39,122 bases of DNA, from contig NZ_LGHS01000051.1 in the NCBI RefSeq assembly GCF_001202025.1, forward strand, positions 1 through 39,122. Direction: 5' to 3'. This stretch comes from Pseudorhodobacter aquimaris (GTDB lineage: Bacteria > Pseudomonadota > Alphaproteobacteria > Rhodobacterales > Rhodobacteraceae). Positions 1 to 7,744 of the stretch are shown piece by piece (the first letter of the stretch is position 1; each line of letters starts with the position of its first letter). A program made the translations under genes and the position numbers. Below the pieces are notes generated by a model that had not been told where the DNA came from, ran no database searches, and was given only the letters and a program-made list of their open reading frames with translations.

Positions 1-201
1 TAAATGCTAAAATTTACACGTTCTGAATTCAAGCTACCGCGCGCTCAGCGTAAATTGCGCAGCCTTACGACAATCACACAGACCTCTATCGCCCTGAGCC
101 ATTCAGGTAACCAATTGAGCCTGCAGGGCAGTTTCCACACCACATAGATCGCTAAGTTTCTCTTCAGTGCGTCACTCACGGCCCAAAGCCGCCACTCGAC
201 A
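1..201. other. Left flank, no gene recognised
   Basis: This 201-base stretch lies between the window edge and the left insertion sequence. I see no open frame with a plausible start and ribosome binding site and no recognisable protein. It could be the end of a gene that starts outside the window or an intergenic remnant interrupted by the insertion sequence. Confidence 0.4.
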
Positions 202-229
202 GGTAATCCCCCCTAAAATAGTGGTGTTC
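202..229. repeat. Left terminal inverted repeat of the IS
   Basis: The first 28 bases of the left element match the reverse complement of its last 28 bases (1408-1435) at about 19 positions, including the outermost seven bases GGTAATC and a run of four C. Confidence 0.65.
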
Positions 230-271
230 AAAAGTAGAATTTTCTCGGCAAGATATCTGAGGAGATTTACG

Positions 272-538
272 ATGAAGAATGGACGATACAGCGACGCGCA
301 GATCATGGCGGTGTTGAAGCAAGCGGAGGGCGGTGTTCCGGTTTCTGAGCTTTGCCGGGAGCATGGAATGAGCAGCGCAAGTTTTTATAAATGGCGGGCG
401 AAGTTCGGCGGCATGGATGCGTCATTGATTTCAGAGATGAAGGATATGGCGGAGGAGAACCGCCGCCTGAAGCGCATGTATGCCGAAATGAGCATGCAAA
501 ACGACTTGCTGAAGGAAGCCCTTGGAAAAAAGCGCTGA
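272..538 (+). CDS. IS3-family transposase OrfA (helix-turn-helix subunit)
   Basis: 88-residue OrfA. In the IS3 family it supplies the DNA-binding helix-turn-helix and a leucine zipper, and is fused to OrfB by programmed -1 frameshifting. The HTH is at about residues 20-50 (VSELCREHGMSSASFYKW) and the heptad region follows at about 55-80. I chose the ATG at 272, preceded by GAGGAG, rather than an upstream frame extension. The 3' end carries an A-rich run (GGAAAAAAGCG near 526-536) just before the stop, suited to a -1 slip into the OrfB frame. Confidence 0.85.
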   Translation: MKNGRYSDAQIMAVLKQAEGGVPVSELCREHGMSSASFYKWRAKFGGMDASLISEMKDMAEENRRLKRMYAEMSMQNDLLKEALGKKR

Positions 539-540
539 AG

Positions 541-1396
541 CCATCTCGAAGGCGGGAGATGGCCATGAATGCGGTCGCGCAGAACGGGGTCAGCATTGCG
601 TTGGCTTGCCGTGCGTTTGAGATCAGCGAGACGTGCTACCGGTACGCCCAATCCTGAGCGACGAGAACGAGGAGATCGCCGCTTGGCTGGAACGGTTGAC
701 CGAGAATAAGCGAACCTGGGCTTTGGCCTATGTTTTTTGTATCTGCGCAACGTCCAAGGCTATGGCTGGAACCACAAACGCGTTTACCGGATCTACTGTG
801 AACTGGAGCTGAACCTGCGGATCAAGCCAAAGAAGCGCCTGAAGCGTGATAAACCCGAGCCATTGGCTGTGCCTGACAGACCCAATGAGACATGGTCGAT
901 GGATTTCATGGCTGATCAGCTCGCAGATGGGCGTTCGATCAGGACATTGAACGTGCTGGATGACTTTAATCGTGAAGGCTTATGTATTGAAGTGGACTTC
1001 TCGCTGCCCGCAGAGAGAGTTGTCAGAAGCTTAAACCAGATCATCGAATGGCGCGGACAACCTCAGGCAATTCGAGTCGACAACGGCCCAGAATATGTGA
1101 GTGGAAAGCTTATGGAATGGGCTGAAAAACACAATGTGCGGCTCGAATACATCCAGCCGGGCAAGCCTCAGCAAAACGCCTATATCGAACGCTATAATCG
1201 CACCGTTCGCGGCGAATGGCTGGGACAATACATCTTCGAAACGATTGAGGAGGCACAAGACCAGGCGACTGAATGGCTCTGGACTTACAACAACGAGCGG
1301 CCCAACATTCCTCTCACGGTTTGCTTGCAAACCGTTGCCGGACAGCGGGGCATCGGCGGCATAACTCCCGCAATGAAATTGAAAACAGCCGCATGA
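541..1396 (+). pseudogene. IS3-family transposase OrfB (DDE catalytic subunit), frameshifted
   Basis: OrfB carries the DDE integrase core that cuts and joins DNA. The parts can be followed through three frames: REMAMNAV...CYRY, then ILSDENEEIAAWLERL...RTW, then [11 protein letters not shown] to the end. Two single-base losses in short homopolymers (CCC near 647-650 and GGG near 718-720) break the frame twice beyond the normal OrfA/OrfB slip. The catalytic core is intact in the last piece (737-1396): WSMDFM, DNGPEY and YIERYNRT supply the D, D and E. Near the C-terminus, 39 in-frame bases (1309-1347) separate RPN from [12 protein letters not shown], which are nearly adjacent in the relatives I remember. 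Activity would need recoding or help in trans. Confidence 0.75.
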
Positions 1397-1407
1397 ATTC
1401 TATGGCT

Positions 1408-1435
1408 GGACCCCATTAAAAATGGGGAGATTACC
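1408..1435. repeat. Right terminal inverted repeat of the IS
   Basis: Partner of the repeat at 202-229. Read on the minus strand it begins GGTAATCTCCCC. The same end is found again at 38248 in the inverted right copy, which fixes the outer boundary of the element. Confidence 0.65.
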
Positions 1436-1453
1436 GCTTGACGGCGCTCAAAT

Positions 1454-2083
1454 CTAGACTGTTGCAGGGCTTACGACCCAAATGACTTCACATTCGGAGT
1501 CGCCAACCGTCCAGAATCGAACCATGGCCCTTGCCGGAAAAGCAAAACTGTCGCCTTTCTTGATAATATGCGATATTCCGTCAAGCTCCAGCCCCAAGTT
1601 GCCGCTGACCACCAGACCGCACTTCCCACCTTCTGTATTTGCGTAGGGCTCTCCTGAATCGGCGCCGGGCTGCATAAGAAACCTTAGCATTTGGATTTGG
1701 GGCTGGGTGTCGGGGGTCAGCAATTGCTTGCGCAATTTCCCGTCGTCAAAGGACAGCTCCCGACGGCTGTCTTGCCGGACAATATAATCCCCGCTGTCCT
1801 CTGGTCCTTCCAGGCCGGGTTCAAACAGCCAGGCGACAGGCATATCCAATGCGGCGCAAATTGCGCGCATTGATTTGACCGAGGGCAGGGCAAGGCCACG
1901 CTCGACCTGGCTAATCATGCCGATCGACAGATGCGCGCCCTGCGCCACCTGTTTAAGGGACATACCTCGCAGTTTGCGGCGTAAGCGTAAGCGCGCGCCG
2001 ATCTGGGCTTTCTCGTCGAGGGTGACGTTTAGGTTTGTCAGTGTGTCCATGTCATCATGCGATCCTGAAGTGCGCGGCAACAT
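1454..2083 (-). CDS. XRE-family transcriptional regulator with C-terminal cupin
   Basis: 209-residue regulator with an N-terminal XRE-type helix-turn-helix (about residues 29-85; MSLKQVAQGAHLSIGMISQVERG) and a C-terminal cupin sensor barrel (about 125-205). This architecture is typical of regulators of polyamine, amino-acid and betaine catabolism such as PuuR. I chose the ATG at 2083 because GGACGG lies 7 bases upstream; a GTG at 2098 and an ATG at 2050 are alternatives. It is divergent from the ABC operon starting at 2260 and probably controls that operon and itself from the AT-rich gap between them. Effector unknown. The insertion sequence ends just beyond its stop codon. Confidence 0.85.
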   Translation of the reverse strand: MLPRTSGSHDDMDTLTNLNVTLDEKAQIGARLRLRRKLRGMSLKQVAQGAHLSIGMISQVERGLALPSVKSMRAICAALDMPVAWLFEPGLEGPEDSGDYIVRQDSRRELSFDDGKLRKQLLTPDTQPQIQMLRFLMQPGADSGEPYANTEGGKCGLVVSGNLGLELDGISHIIKKGDSFAFPARAMVRFWTVGDSECEVIWVVSPATV

Positions 2084-2113
2084 TCGCGGTCCGTCCACTT
2101 ATATAAACTAAAA

Positions 2114-2137
2114 TAAAATTACTTGAATAATATTTTA
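2114..2137. promoter_or_regulatory. AT-rich imperfect dyad in divergent promoter region
   Basis: The gap between the regulator and the ABC operon is strikingly AT-rich. It contains an imperfect dyad with TAAAATTA on the left and TAATATTTTA on the right. It is a candidate operator for the XRE-cupin protein and overlaps likely promoter elements. The symmetry is weak, so this is only a suggestion. Confidence 0.3.
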
Positions 2138-2259
2138 ATCTTGCCAGAATTTGCAGACGAAAGTTAAGCTGAACAGGCCGCTCCATGAGTGTCGGGGGCG
2201 GCAGTCGGGATTGTCGTCAGGGCGTCGAGGAGGGGCCTTGTCCAACAGGGGGAGAATAT

Positions 2260-3294
2260 ATGAGTAATGTGATGAAGGTGATTGCGGTCTCTGGGATTGC
2301 TGTTTCGATGGCACAGGGCGCACAGGCGCGCGATCTTACGATTGCAGGCTGGGGGGGCAACTATCAAGACGCCCAGCGTGAAGCCTATTATACGCCGTTT
2401 GCCGACTCAAAGGGCATGGCCTTTACGGAAACGACCTATCTTGGCGGGCTGGCCGAGGTGAAAGCCATGGCTGACACCGGCAATGTGACATGGGATTTGG
2501 TGACCGTCGAGGGTGCCGACCTTCAGCTTGGCTGTGACGAAGGCCTGTTCGAGGTCATTCCGTGGGAGGATATCCCGACACAAAACGAGTTGAACCCCAA
2601 CGCGATCAATGAGTGCGGCGTGGGCAATGTGGTGATCGGCAACGGCTACGCCTATAACGCCGAAACCTTTGCCGATGCACCTCAGGATTGGGCTGATTTT
2701 TTTGACACCGAGAAATTCCCCGGCAAGCGTGCTGTTCGCAACCTGCCCAAGTGGAACCTGGAATATGCGCTTCTGGCCGATGGCGTTGCGGTGGATGACG
2801 TATATGACGTTCTGGCCACGCCCGAAGGCGTGGACCGTGCCTTTGCCAAGTTTGACCAGATCAAGGATGATGTCCAGTTCTGGGATGCAGGATCGCAGCC
2901 GGTTGAATGGCTTGCGGCGGGCAATGTTGTGCTGAGCACCGCCTATAACGGCCGGATCATTACCGCCAAAGCAGAAGGGCAACCGCTTGAGTTCGTCTGG
3001 AAGAATCACATCTACAGCATCGACTCCTGGGCCATCCCAACCGGCGCAGAGCATAAGGATGCCGCGTTGGAGTTTATCGCTTTTGTCAGCGAAGCGGAGC
3101 CGCAGGCAAAATTTTCGGAATTGATGCCCTACGGCCCGACCAACATGAAAACCGCAGGGATGTTGGCGGATGATATCGTAAAAGATCTGCCGACGGGAAA
3201 GAACACCGAAGATGCGCTGTTTTTCTCTGACGCGTTCTGGATTGACCATTCCGATGCCTTGACGGAGCGCTGGAACAACTGGGCGACGCAGTAA
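2260..3294 (+). CDS. ABC transporter substrate-binding protein, polyamine/opine type
   Basis: 344-residue periplasmic binding protein of the PotD/PotF-like extracellular solute-binding family. An N-terminal signal peptide (hydrophobic stretch VIAVSGIAVSMAQGAQA) ends near residue 23, followed by the typical first strand DLTIAGWGGNY. The ATG at 2260 follows GGGGGAGA; an upstream in-frame start at 2185 would bury the signal peptide. First gene of an operon with two permeases, an ATPase and two flavoenzymes. The family binds putrescine, spermidine, opines or similar amines, and the exact ligand cannot be read from sequence. A GC-rich hairpin follows it. Confidence 0.9.
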   Translation: MSNVMKVIAVSGIAVSMAQGAQARDLTIAGWGGNYQDAQREAYYTPFADSKGMAFTETTYLGGLAEVKAMADTGNVTWDLVTVEGADLQLGCDEGLFEVIPWEDIPTQNELNPNAINECGVGNVVIGNGYAYNAETFADAPQDWADFFDTEKFPGKRAVRNLPKWNLEYALLADGVAVDDVYDVLATPEGVDRAFAKFDQIKDDVQFWDAGSQPVEWLAAGNVVLSTAYNGRIITAKAEGQPLEFVWKNHIYSIDSWAIPTGAEHKDAALEFIAFVSEAEPQAKFSELMPYGPTNMKTAGMLADDIVKDLPTGKNTEDALFFSDAFWIDHSDALTERWNNWATQ

Positions 3295-3313
3295 TCCCTG
3301 ACCGGCACTCTTA

Positions 3314-3345
3314 CCAGCCCCGTCTGCCATGACCGGCGGGGCTGG
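3314..3345 (+). promoter_or_regulatory. Intercistronic hairpin after binding-protein gene
   Basis: Perfect 9-bp stem CCAGCCCCG/CGGGGCTGG (3314-3322 with 3337-3345) and a 14-base loop, with no T-tract after it. It lies between the binding protein and the first permease. Such hairpins commonly protect the upstream message or partly terminate, giving more binding protein than permease. Confidence 0.55.
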
Positions 3346-3363
3346 GCTACGGACCTGAATGGA

Positions 3364-4542
3364 ATGGAAAGAGCCATGCGAAACGCAAATGGCAACCGTT
3401 TGGCAACAGTGATGTTGCTTGTCATGCCGCTGATGATCTACCTGTTGTTCTATCTTTATCCGCTGCTGACAGTGGCCAGTCAAAGCGTTGATAACAGCAC
3501 CCTTTACGAACAGTTCCAGACCCTTTCCGAGGTGGTTGAGGAGGGCAGCCCGGATGAACGCGCCGCCGCCCTCGTCGCTGATCTGGTTGCTGCTGATCGG
3601 CGTGATCTGGCAGAGGCCGCCCGCAATTTGAACCAGGAACGCAGCGGTTTTCGGTCGCTGCTGATCAACTCTGGTAAGAAGGCCGAAGAAATCCCGCCGA
3701 CGATGGAGGGTTTGATCGCCTTTGACAAACGGTGGGGGCAGCAGGTCTATTGGGATATTCTGGCCCGCAATATCGCGCCGATCACTTGGCGGCATTTCCA
3801 AAAAGCTTCCGGTTTCAAGCCGGATGGCGATGGCGGTTTTGTTCAGGCCGAGGGTGATGACATCTATCTGCGGATCATGGTGCGGACCATTGTCATTGCA
3901 ACGCAGGTGACGCTTTTGACGCTGTTGGTCGGCTATCCGCTGGCCTATGCTGCGGCCAACGGTAAGCCGCGGCTGGCGACGATCGTGTTCATGGTCGTTT
4001 TGCTAAGTTTCTGGACGTCTATTCTGGTGCGGACCTCGGCGTGGGTGGTTTTGTTGCAGACCCATGGCTTGCTGAATAACCTTTTGATATCACTGCGGAT
4101 CATATCCGAACCTTTGCAGCTTATCTTCAACCGGTTCGGCACTGTGGTTGCGATGACGCATGTCTTGCTGCCCTTTGCGATCCTGCCGATATTCAACGTC
4201 ATGCGCACCATTCCAGTGTCCCAAAGCGACGCCTCACGCAGCCTTGGTGCCGGTGGGGTGGAAACCTTTTTGCGGGTCTATTTCCCGCAAACCCTGCGCG
4301 GCGTGGCCGTGGGCGGCGGCACCGTGTTTATCCTGGCGCTTGGCTTTTACATCACGCCCGCGCTGACAGGCGGTCCGAGCGACCAGATGCTGTCGTATTA
4401 CATCGCGGATTTTGTGAAAAAATCGCTGAACTGGGGCATGGCTTCGGTGCTCTCGGTCATGCTCTTTGGCTGTGTGGTGCTGATTTTGGGCCTTGGGTCC
4501 GGGGCTTGGCTCTTGTTCAAATCCCGCAAAGGAGGGCATTGA
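3364..4542 (+). CDS. ABC transporter permease (PotB-like) with enlarged periplasmic loop
   Basis: 392-residue inner-membrane permease. TM1 lies at about residues 14-37, the core transport region begins near residue 168 (IYLRIMVRTIVIATQV), and the cytoplasmic EAA-type loop is ASRSLGAGG. PotB-type permeases are usually about 280-300 residues. The excess sits between TM1 and TM2 (about residues 40-167): a mostly charged, helix-rich segment (EVVEEGSPDERAAALVADLVAADRRDLAEAARNLNQ and onward) predicted to be periplasmic. An ATG at 3376 with GGAAAGAG just upstream is an alternative start. It would pair with the permease at 4544. Confidence 0.9.
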   Translation: MERAMRNANGNRLATVMLLVMPLMIYLLFYLYPLLTVASQSVDNSTLYEQFQTLSEVVEEGSPDERAAALVADLVAADRRDLAEAARNLNQERSGFRSLLINSGKKAEEIPPTMEGLIAFDKRWGQQVYWDILARNIAPITWRHFQKASGFKPDGDGGFVQAEGDDIYLRIMVRTIVIATQVTLLTLLVGYPLAYAAANGKPRLATIVFMVVLLSFWTSILVRTSAWVVLLQTHGLLNNLLISLRIISEPLQLIFNRFGTVVAMTHVLLPFAILPIFNVMRTIPVSQSDASRSLGAGGVETFLRVYFPQTLRGVAVGGGTVFILALGFYITPALTGGPSDQMLSYYIADFVKKSLNWGMASVLSVMLFGCVVLILGLGSGAWLLFKSRKGGH

Positions 4543-4543
4543 T

Positions 4544-5332
4544 ATGTCCCGCGCAATCTATTGGATAAGCCTTGTCCTAAGCATGCTGTTTCTTGCGTTA
4601 CCTTTGCTTTTGGTCCTGCCGCTTGCCTTTAATGAGAGCTCTTTTCTGACCTATCCGATGGAGGGGTTTACCCTTGACTGGTTCAAGATCGCCTTTACCC
4701 AGCCCCCATGGATGCCTGCCTTTCTGAACAGCCTGAAGGTGGCATTCGGCGCTGCTGTGGTTGCGGTGGTGATTGGCGGGCTGGCCGCGATGGGGACCAT
4801 GCTTTCGGGGCGTTTTGGCCAGATTATCCTGTCGGGGCTGTTCATCTCGCCCATTGTCATCCCTTCGGTGGTCTTGGGCGTGGCCTTTACCTATGCGTTC
4901 GGGCGTGCGGGCTTTGGCGGGGGTTACATATCGCTGGTGCTGGCGCATGCGATCCTTGGCGCGCCGCTGGTGTTCTTGTCGGTGATGACATCGCTCAAGG
5001 GGCTGGACCCGGAGCTGGAGCGCGCGGCCGCATCGATGGGGGCATCGCGCGCTTATCGGTTTCGCACTGTGACCTTGCCGCTGGCGGCACCGGGTTTCAT
5101 GACGGGCGCGCTTTTTGCCTTTGTCACCTCATTCGATGAGGTGGTTGTCGCGCTGTTTCTGGCGGCCCCGCAATCAACGACGCTGCCGATCGCGCTGTTC
5201 TCGGGCCTTCGGGACCGGTTGGAGCCGACGATCATCGCTGTCGCCCTAATGCTCTCCTTGCTTTCGTTGATGTTCTTGCTGGTGCTGAACTGGCTGCAAC
5301 AACGTTCGCGCTACAAAACGCGTGGGAAATAA
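4544..5332 (+). CDS. ABC transporter permease (PotC-like)
   Basis: 262-residue inner-membrane permease of the binding-protein-dependent family. It has about six membrane segments, starting with IYWISLVLSMLFLALPLLLVLP, and an EAA-type coupling loop (LERAAASMGASRAYRFRTVTLPLAAPG). GGAGGG lies ahead of the ATG, which sits one base after the stop of the first permease, so the two are translationally coupled. An earlier in-frame start would overlap the previous gene and lacks support. It forms the channel with the 392-residue permease. Confidence 0.92.
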   Translation: MSRAIYWISLVLSMLFLALPLLLVLPLAFNESSFLTYPMEGFTLDWFKIAFTQPPWMPAFLNSLKVAFGAAVVAVVIGGLAAMGTMLSGRFGQIILSGLFISPIVIPSVVLGVAFTYAFGRAGFGGGYISLVLAHAILGAPLVFLSVMTSLKGLDPELERAAASMGASRAYRFRTVTLPLAAPGFMTGALFAFVTSFDEVVVALFLAAPQSTTLPIALFSGLRDRLEPTIIAVALMLSLLSLMFLLVLNWLQQRSRYKTRGK

Positions 5333-5333
5333 C

Positions 5334-6398
5334 ATGTCCTCTTTGGAAATCAAAAATATCGACAAGTTTTACGGCGCGACACAGGCGCTTTTTGATGTCT
5401 CGCTGAATATCGAGATGGGGGAGTTTGTGACCCTGCTTGGCCCTTCGGGATCTGGCAAAACCACCTTGCTGAAAATCCTTGCGGGGTTTGAGCCGGTCAG
5501 CAGCGGCACCATTCTGATGAACGGGCGCGACATCAGCCTGCTGTCGCCGGAAAAGCGAAATTTCGGGTTGGTGTTCCAAGGCTATGCGCTGTTTCCGCAT
5601 ATGACGGTGCATGAGAATATCGCCTATCCTCTAAAGGTGCGGCGTGTCGCCAAGGATGAAATTGATGAACGGGTAACAGCCATTCTGGACCTGGTGCAGC
5701 TTGGCAAATTCGCAGGCCGCTATCCGGCAGAGCTTTCGGGCGGCCAGCAGCAACGCGTGGCGCTGGCGCGCGCCTTGGTGTTCAAACCCGATCTGTTGCT
5801 GTTGGATGAGCCGATGTCGGCGCTGGACAAAAAGCTGCGCGTCGATCTGCAAGAGGAGCTGCGCGATATTCACCGCACGCTTGGCACGACCTTCATCAAT
5901 GTGACCCACGATCAGGAAGAAGCGATGCATATGTCCGATCGCATCGCGGTAATGAACCATGGCCGGATTGCGCAGTTTGACACCGCCTTCAATCTTTACC
6001 GTCATCCTGACACGCGCTTTGTCGCTGATTTTGTTGGCAAATCAAACATTCTGGACGGCGAGGTCGTGCAAGAAGGGGATACGGCCATGTTCCGCGCCAA
6101 GGGCGTTGCGGTCCCACTGCCCGAGGCGCCGACAATGCTGGAGGCAGAGCTGATGATCCGCCCAGAAGATGGCACGGTCGAGGTGGAGGCCGCTAATGAT
6201 GGCCGTATCTATCTGCCGGGCAAGGTGCTCAGTTCTACCTATTCCGGCGATCGCGCGCTCTATTCGCTGGCGATGGATATGGGGGAAAATTTCATCGTTT
6301 ATGGCTCTGCCCGCTCTGGGATCCATGGCGATGGGGCGCGGGTGCTGATGGGTTTTGCACCCGGCGACTGCACATTGTTGCGCAAGTTGAACGGCTAG
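5334..6398 (+). CDS. ABC transporter ATP-binding protein (PotA-like)
   Basis: 354-residue ATPase that drives import. Motifs in order: Walker A GPSGSGKTT, Q-loop QGYALFPHM, signature LSGGQQQR, Walker B LLLDEPMSALD, switch histidine in VTHDQ. A C-terminal TOBE-like region (about residues 240-350) follows, as in PotA/MalK-type subunits. The ATG at 5334 directly follows the stop of the upstream permease; an in-frame GTG at 5322 overlaps that gene and is less likely. Fourth gene of the operon. Confidence 0.93.
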   Translation: MSSLEIKNIDKFYGATQALFDVSLNIEMGEFVTLLGPSGSGKTTLLKILAGFEPVSSGTILMNGRDISLLSPEKRNFGLVFQGYALFPHMTVHENIAYPLKVRRVAKDEIDERVTAILDLVQLGKFAGRYPAELSGGQQQRVALARALVFKPDLLLLDEPMSALDKKLRVDLQEELRDIHRTLGTTFINVTHDQEEAMHMSDRIAVMNHGRIAQFDTAFNLYRHPDTRFVADFVGKSNILDGEVVQEGDTAMFRAKGVAVPLPEAPTMLEAELMIRPEDGTVEVEAANDGRIYLPGKVLSSTYSGDRALYSLAMDMGENFIVYGSARSGIHGDGARVLMGFAPGDCTLLRKLNG

Positions 6399-6415
6399 GC
6401 CCGAAGGGGGACGCG

Positions 6416-7717
6416 ATGAAAACGACGCCTTTCTGGTGGGAGGAGGCCGCGCCGGAACACGCCGAGCGCGTGATCGACCGCGACCATTGCGGGGTGCTGA
6501 TTGTCGGGGCGGGCTATACCGGCCTTTCGGCCGCGATCACCTTGGCCGAGGCGGGCGTCGATGTTATCGTGATTGAGGCTCAGCGGATCGGTGAGGGGGC
6601 AAGCTCTCGCAATGGCGGGCAGATCGGAAATACGCCCAAGTTTGATCTGGCCACAGCCAAGCGCAGGTTTGGCGACAAACGCGGTGCCGAGGTGATCGAG
6701 GATTACCGCCAATCGATGCCTTTTATGATCGGGCGGGTAAAGTCGTTGGGTGCGGATGTGGATCTGAACCTCAACGGTTCCGTCACCGGTGCGCATTGCC
6801 GTGCCGACCTAGCGAATATGCGCGCGGCCCGTGCCGCCTTGCCGCCCGAGGCGCAGGCAAAGCTGGAGATACTAGAGGAACATGAGGTCCCCCGCGCCAT
6901 CAAGACCGAAACCTACCGCGGGGCGGTGATCAAACACGGGCAAGGCTCTCTCCATCCGGCGAAATATGTGCGGGCCTTGGCCAATCATGCACGCGCGCTT
7001 GGGGTGCGTATCTTTACCGGCTGCCACTATGGGGGCGCGCAGCGCGGGCCTGCGGGGTTTGAGGTTGCGGTGACGGCGGAACAAGGCCCTATCATGCTGC
7101 GCGCCGATCAGGTCTTGATCGCGGTCAACGGCTATGCCGGGCCGGAAGTGCCATGGCTGCGCAAACGCGCGGTGCCGGTTCAAAGCTATATCATTGCGAC
7201 GCAAAGCCTGCCCTTGGAAATGATGGAAGAGTTGCTGCCGATGAACCGCGCGGCAAGCGATACCAAGCGGGTGCTGTGCTACTATCGCCGCTCACCGGAT
7301 GGGACGCGGATGCTGTTTGGCGGGCGCGCGCGGTTTCGCACCACCAGCGAGGCCCGTTCCGCGATCGGTTTGCGCGGCTATATGGAGCAGATCTTTCCCG
7401 GCCTCAAAGGGGTGGAGATCACGCATTCATGGCTTGGCAATGTGTGCTTTGCCTCGGATTTCACCAGCCATGTCGGCAGGATGCCGGACGGGCTGCATTA
7501 TGCGTCATGCTTTAACGGCAGCGGTGTGTCGATGGCGACCTATATGGGGCACCGCGTTGCCGGATTGATGCTGGGCCAAGAGGATGCGGATCGCGGTGTG
7601 GTCAATGCGCCTTTTCCCAAGGTGCCGCTTTATAATGGCAAGCCGTGGTTCTTGCCTGTGGTCGGCGGCTTGTACCGGCTTCAAGACAAATTGGCCCGTT
7701 GGCGCGACGGCGCCTAA
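6416..7717 (+). CDS. FAD-dependent oxidoreductase, DAO family (PuuB-like)
   Basis: 433-residue flavoprotein of the D-amino-acid-oxidase fold. The N-terminal Rossmann dinucleotide motif is GVLIVGAGYTGLSAA (about residues 22-36), followed by GEGASSRNGGQIG, a conserved element of gamma-glutamylputrescine oxidase and related glycine/sarcosine oxidases. The C-terminal FAD-closing region is FNGSGVSMATYMG. Family knowledge predicts oxidative deamination or demethylation of a secondary or primary amine. It begins 17 bases after the ABC ATPase, preceded by AAGGGGG, so it is co-transcribed with the importer. The substrate is inferred to be the imported amine and is not proven. Confidence 0.85.
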   Translation: MKTTPFWWEEAAPEHAERVIDRDHCGVLIVGAGYTGLSAAITLAEAGVDVIVIEAQRIGEGASSRNGGQIGNTPKFDLATAKRRFGDKRGAEVIEDYRQSMPFMIGRVKSLGADVDLNLNGSVTGAHCRADLANMRAARAALPPEAQAKLEILEEHEVPRAIKTETYRGAVIKHGQGSLHPAKYVRALANHARALGVRIFTGCHYGGAQRGPAGFEVAVTAEQGPIMLRADQVLIAVNGYAGPEVPWLRKRAVPVQSYIIATQSLPLEMMEELLPMNRAASDTKRVLCYYRRSPDGTRMLFGGRARFRTTSEARSAIGLRGYMEQIFPGLKGVEITHSWLGNVCFASDFTSHVGRMPDGLHYASCFNGSGVSMATYMGHRVAGLMLGQEDADRGVVNAPFPKVPLYNGKPWFLPVVGGLYRLQDKLARWRDGA

Positions 7718-7744
7718 GGCCCCACTTCATCCCAAGGAAAACCC

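Larger units (their letters stand above)
202..1435 (+). mobile_element. IS3-family insertion sequence, left copy
   Basis: Complete element of 1234 bp with imperfect terminal inverted repeats. The left end starts GGTAATCCCCCC and the reverse complement of the right end starts GGTAATCTCCCC, with about 19 of 28 positions matching. It carries the two-gene orfA/orfB layout of the IS3 family. The right end stops 18 bp before the stop codon of the convergent XRE-cupin regulator. No short direct repeat flanks it: the left side reads ACA and the right side GCT. An inverted copy lies at 38248-39122; the shared 875 bases look identical by eye apart from one position near the window end. Confidence 0.9.

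Noticed and set aside
199-1438. Target-site duplication of the left IS
   Set aside because: The three bases on each side (ACA and GCT) do not match, so no duplication can be claimed.
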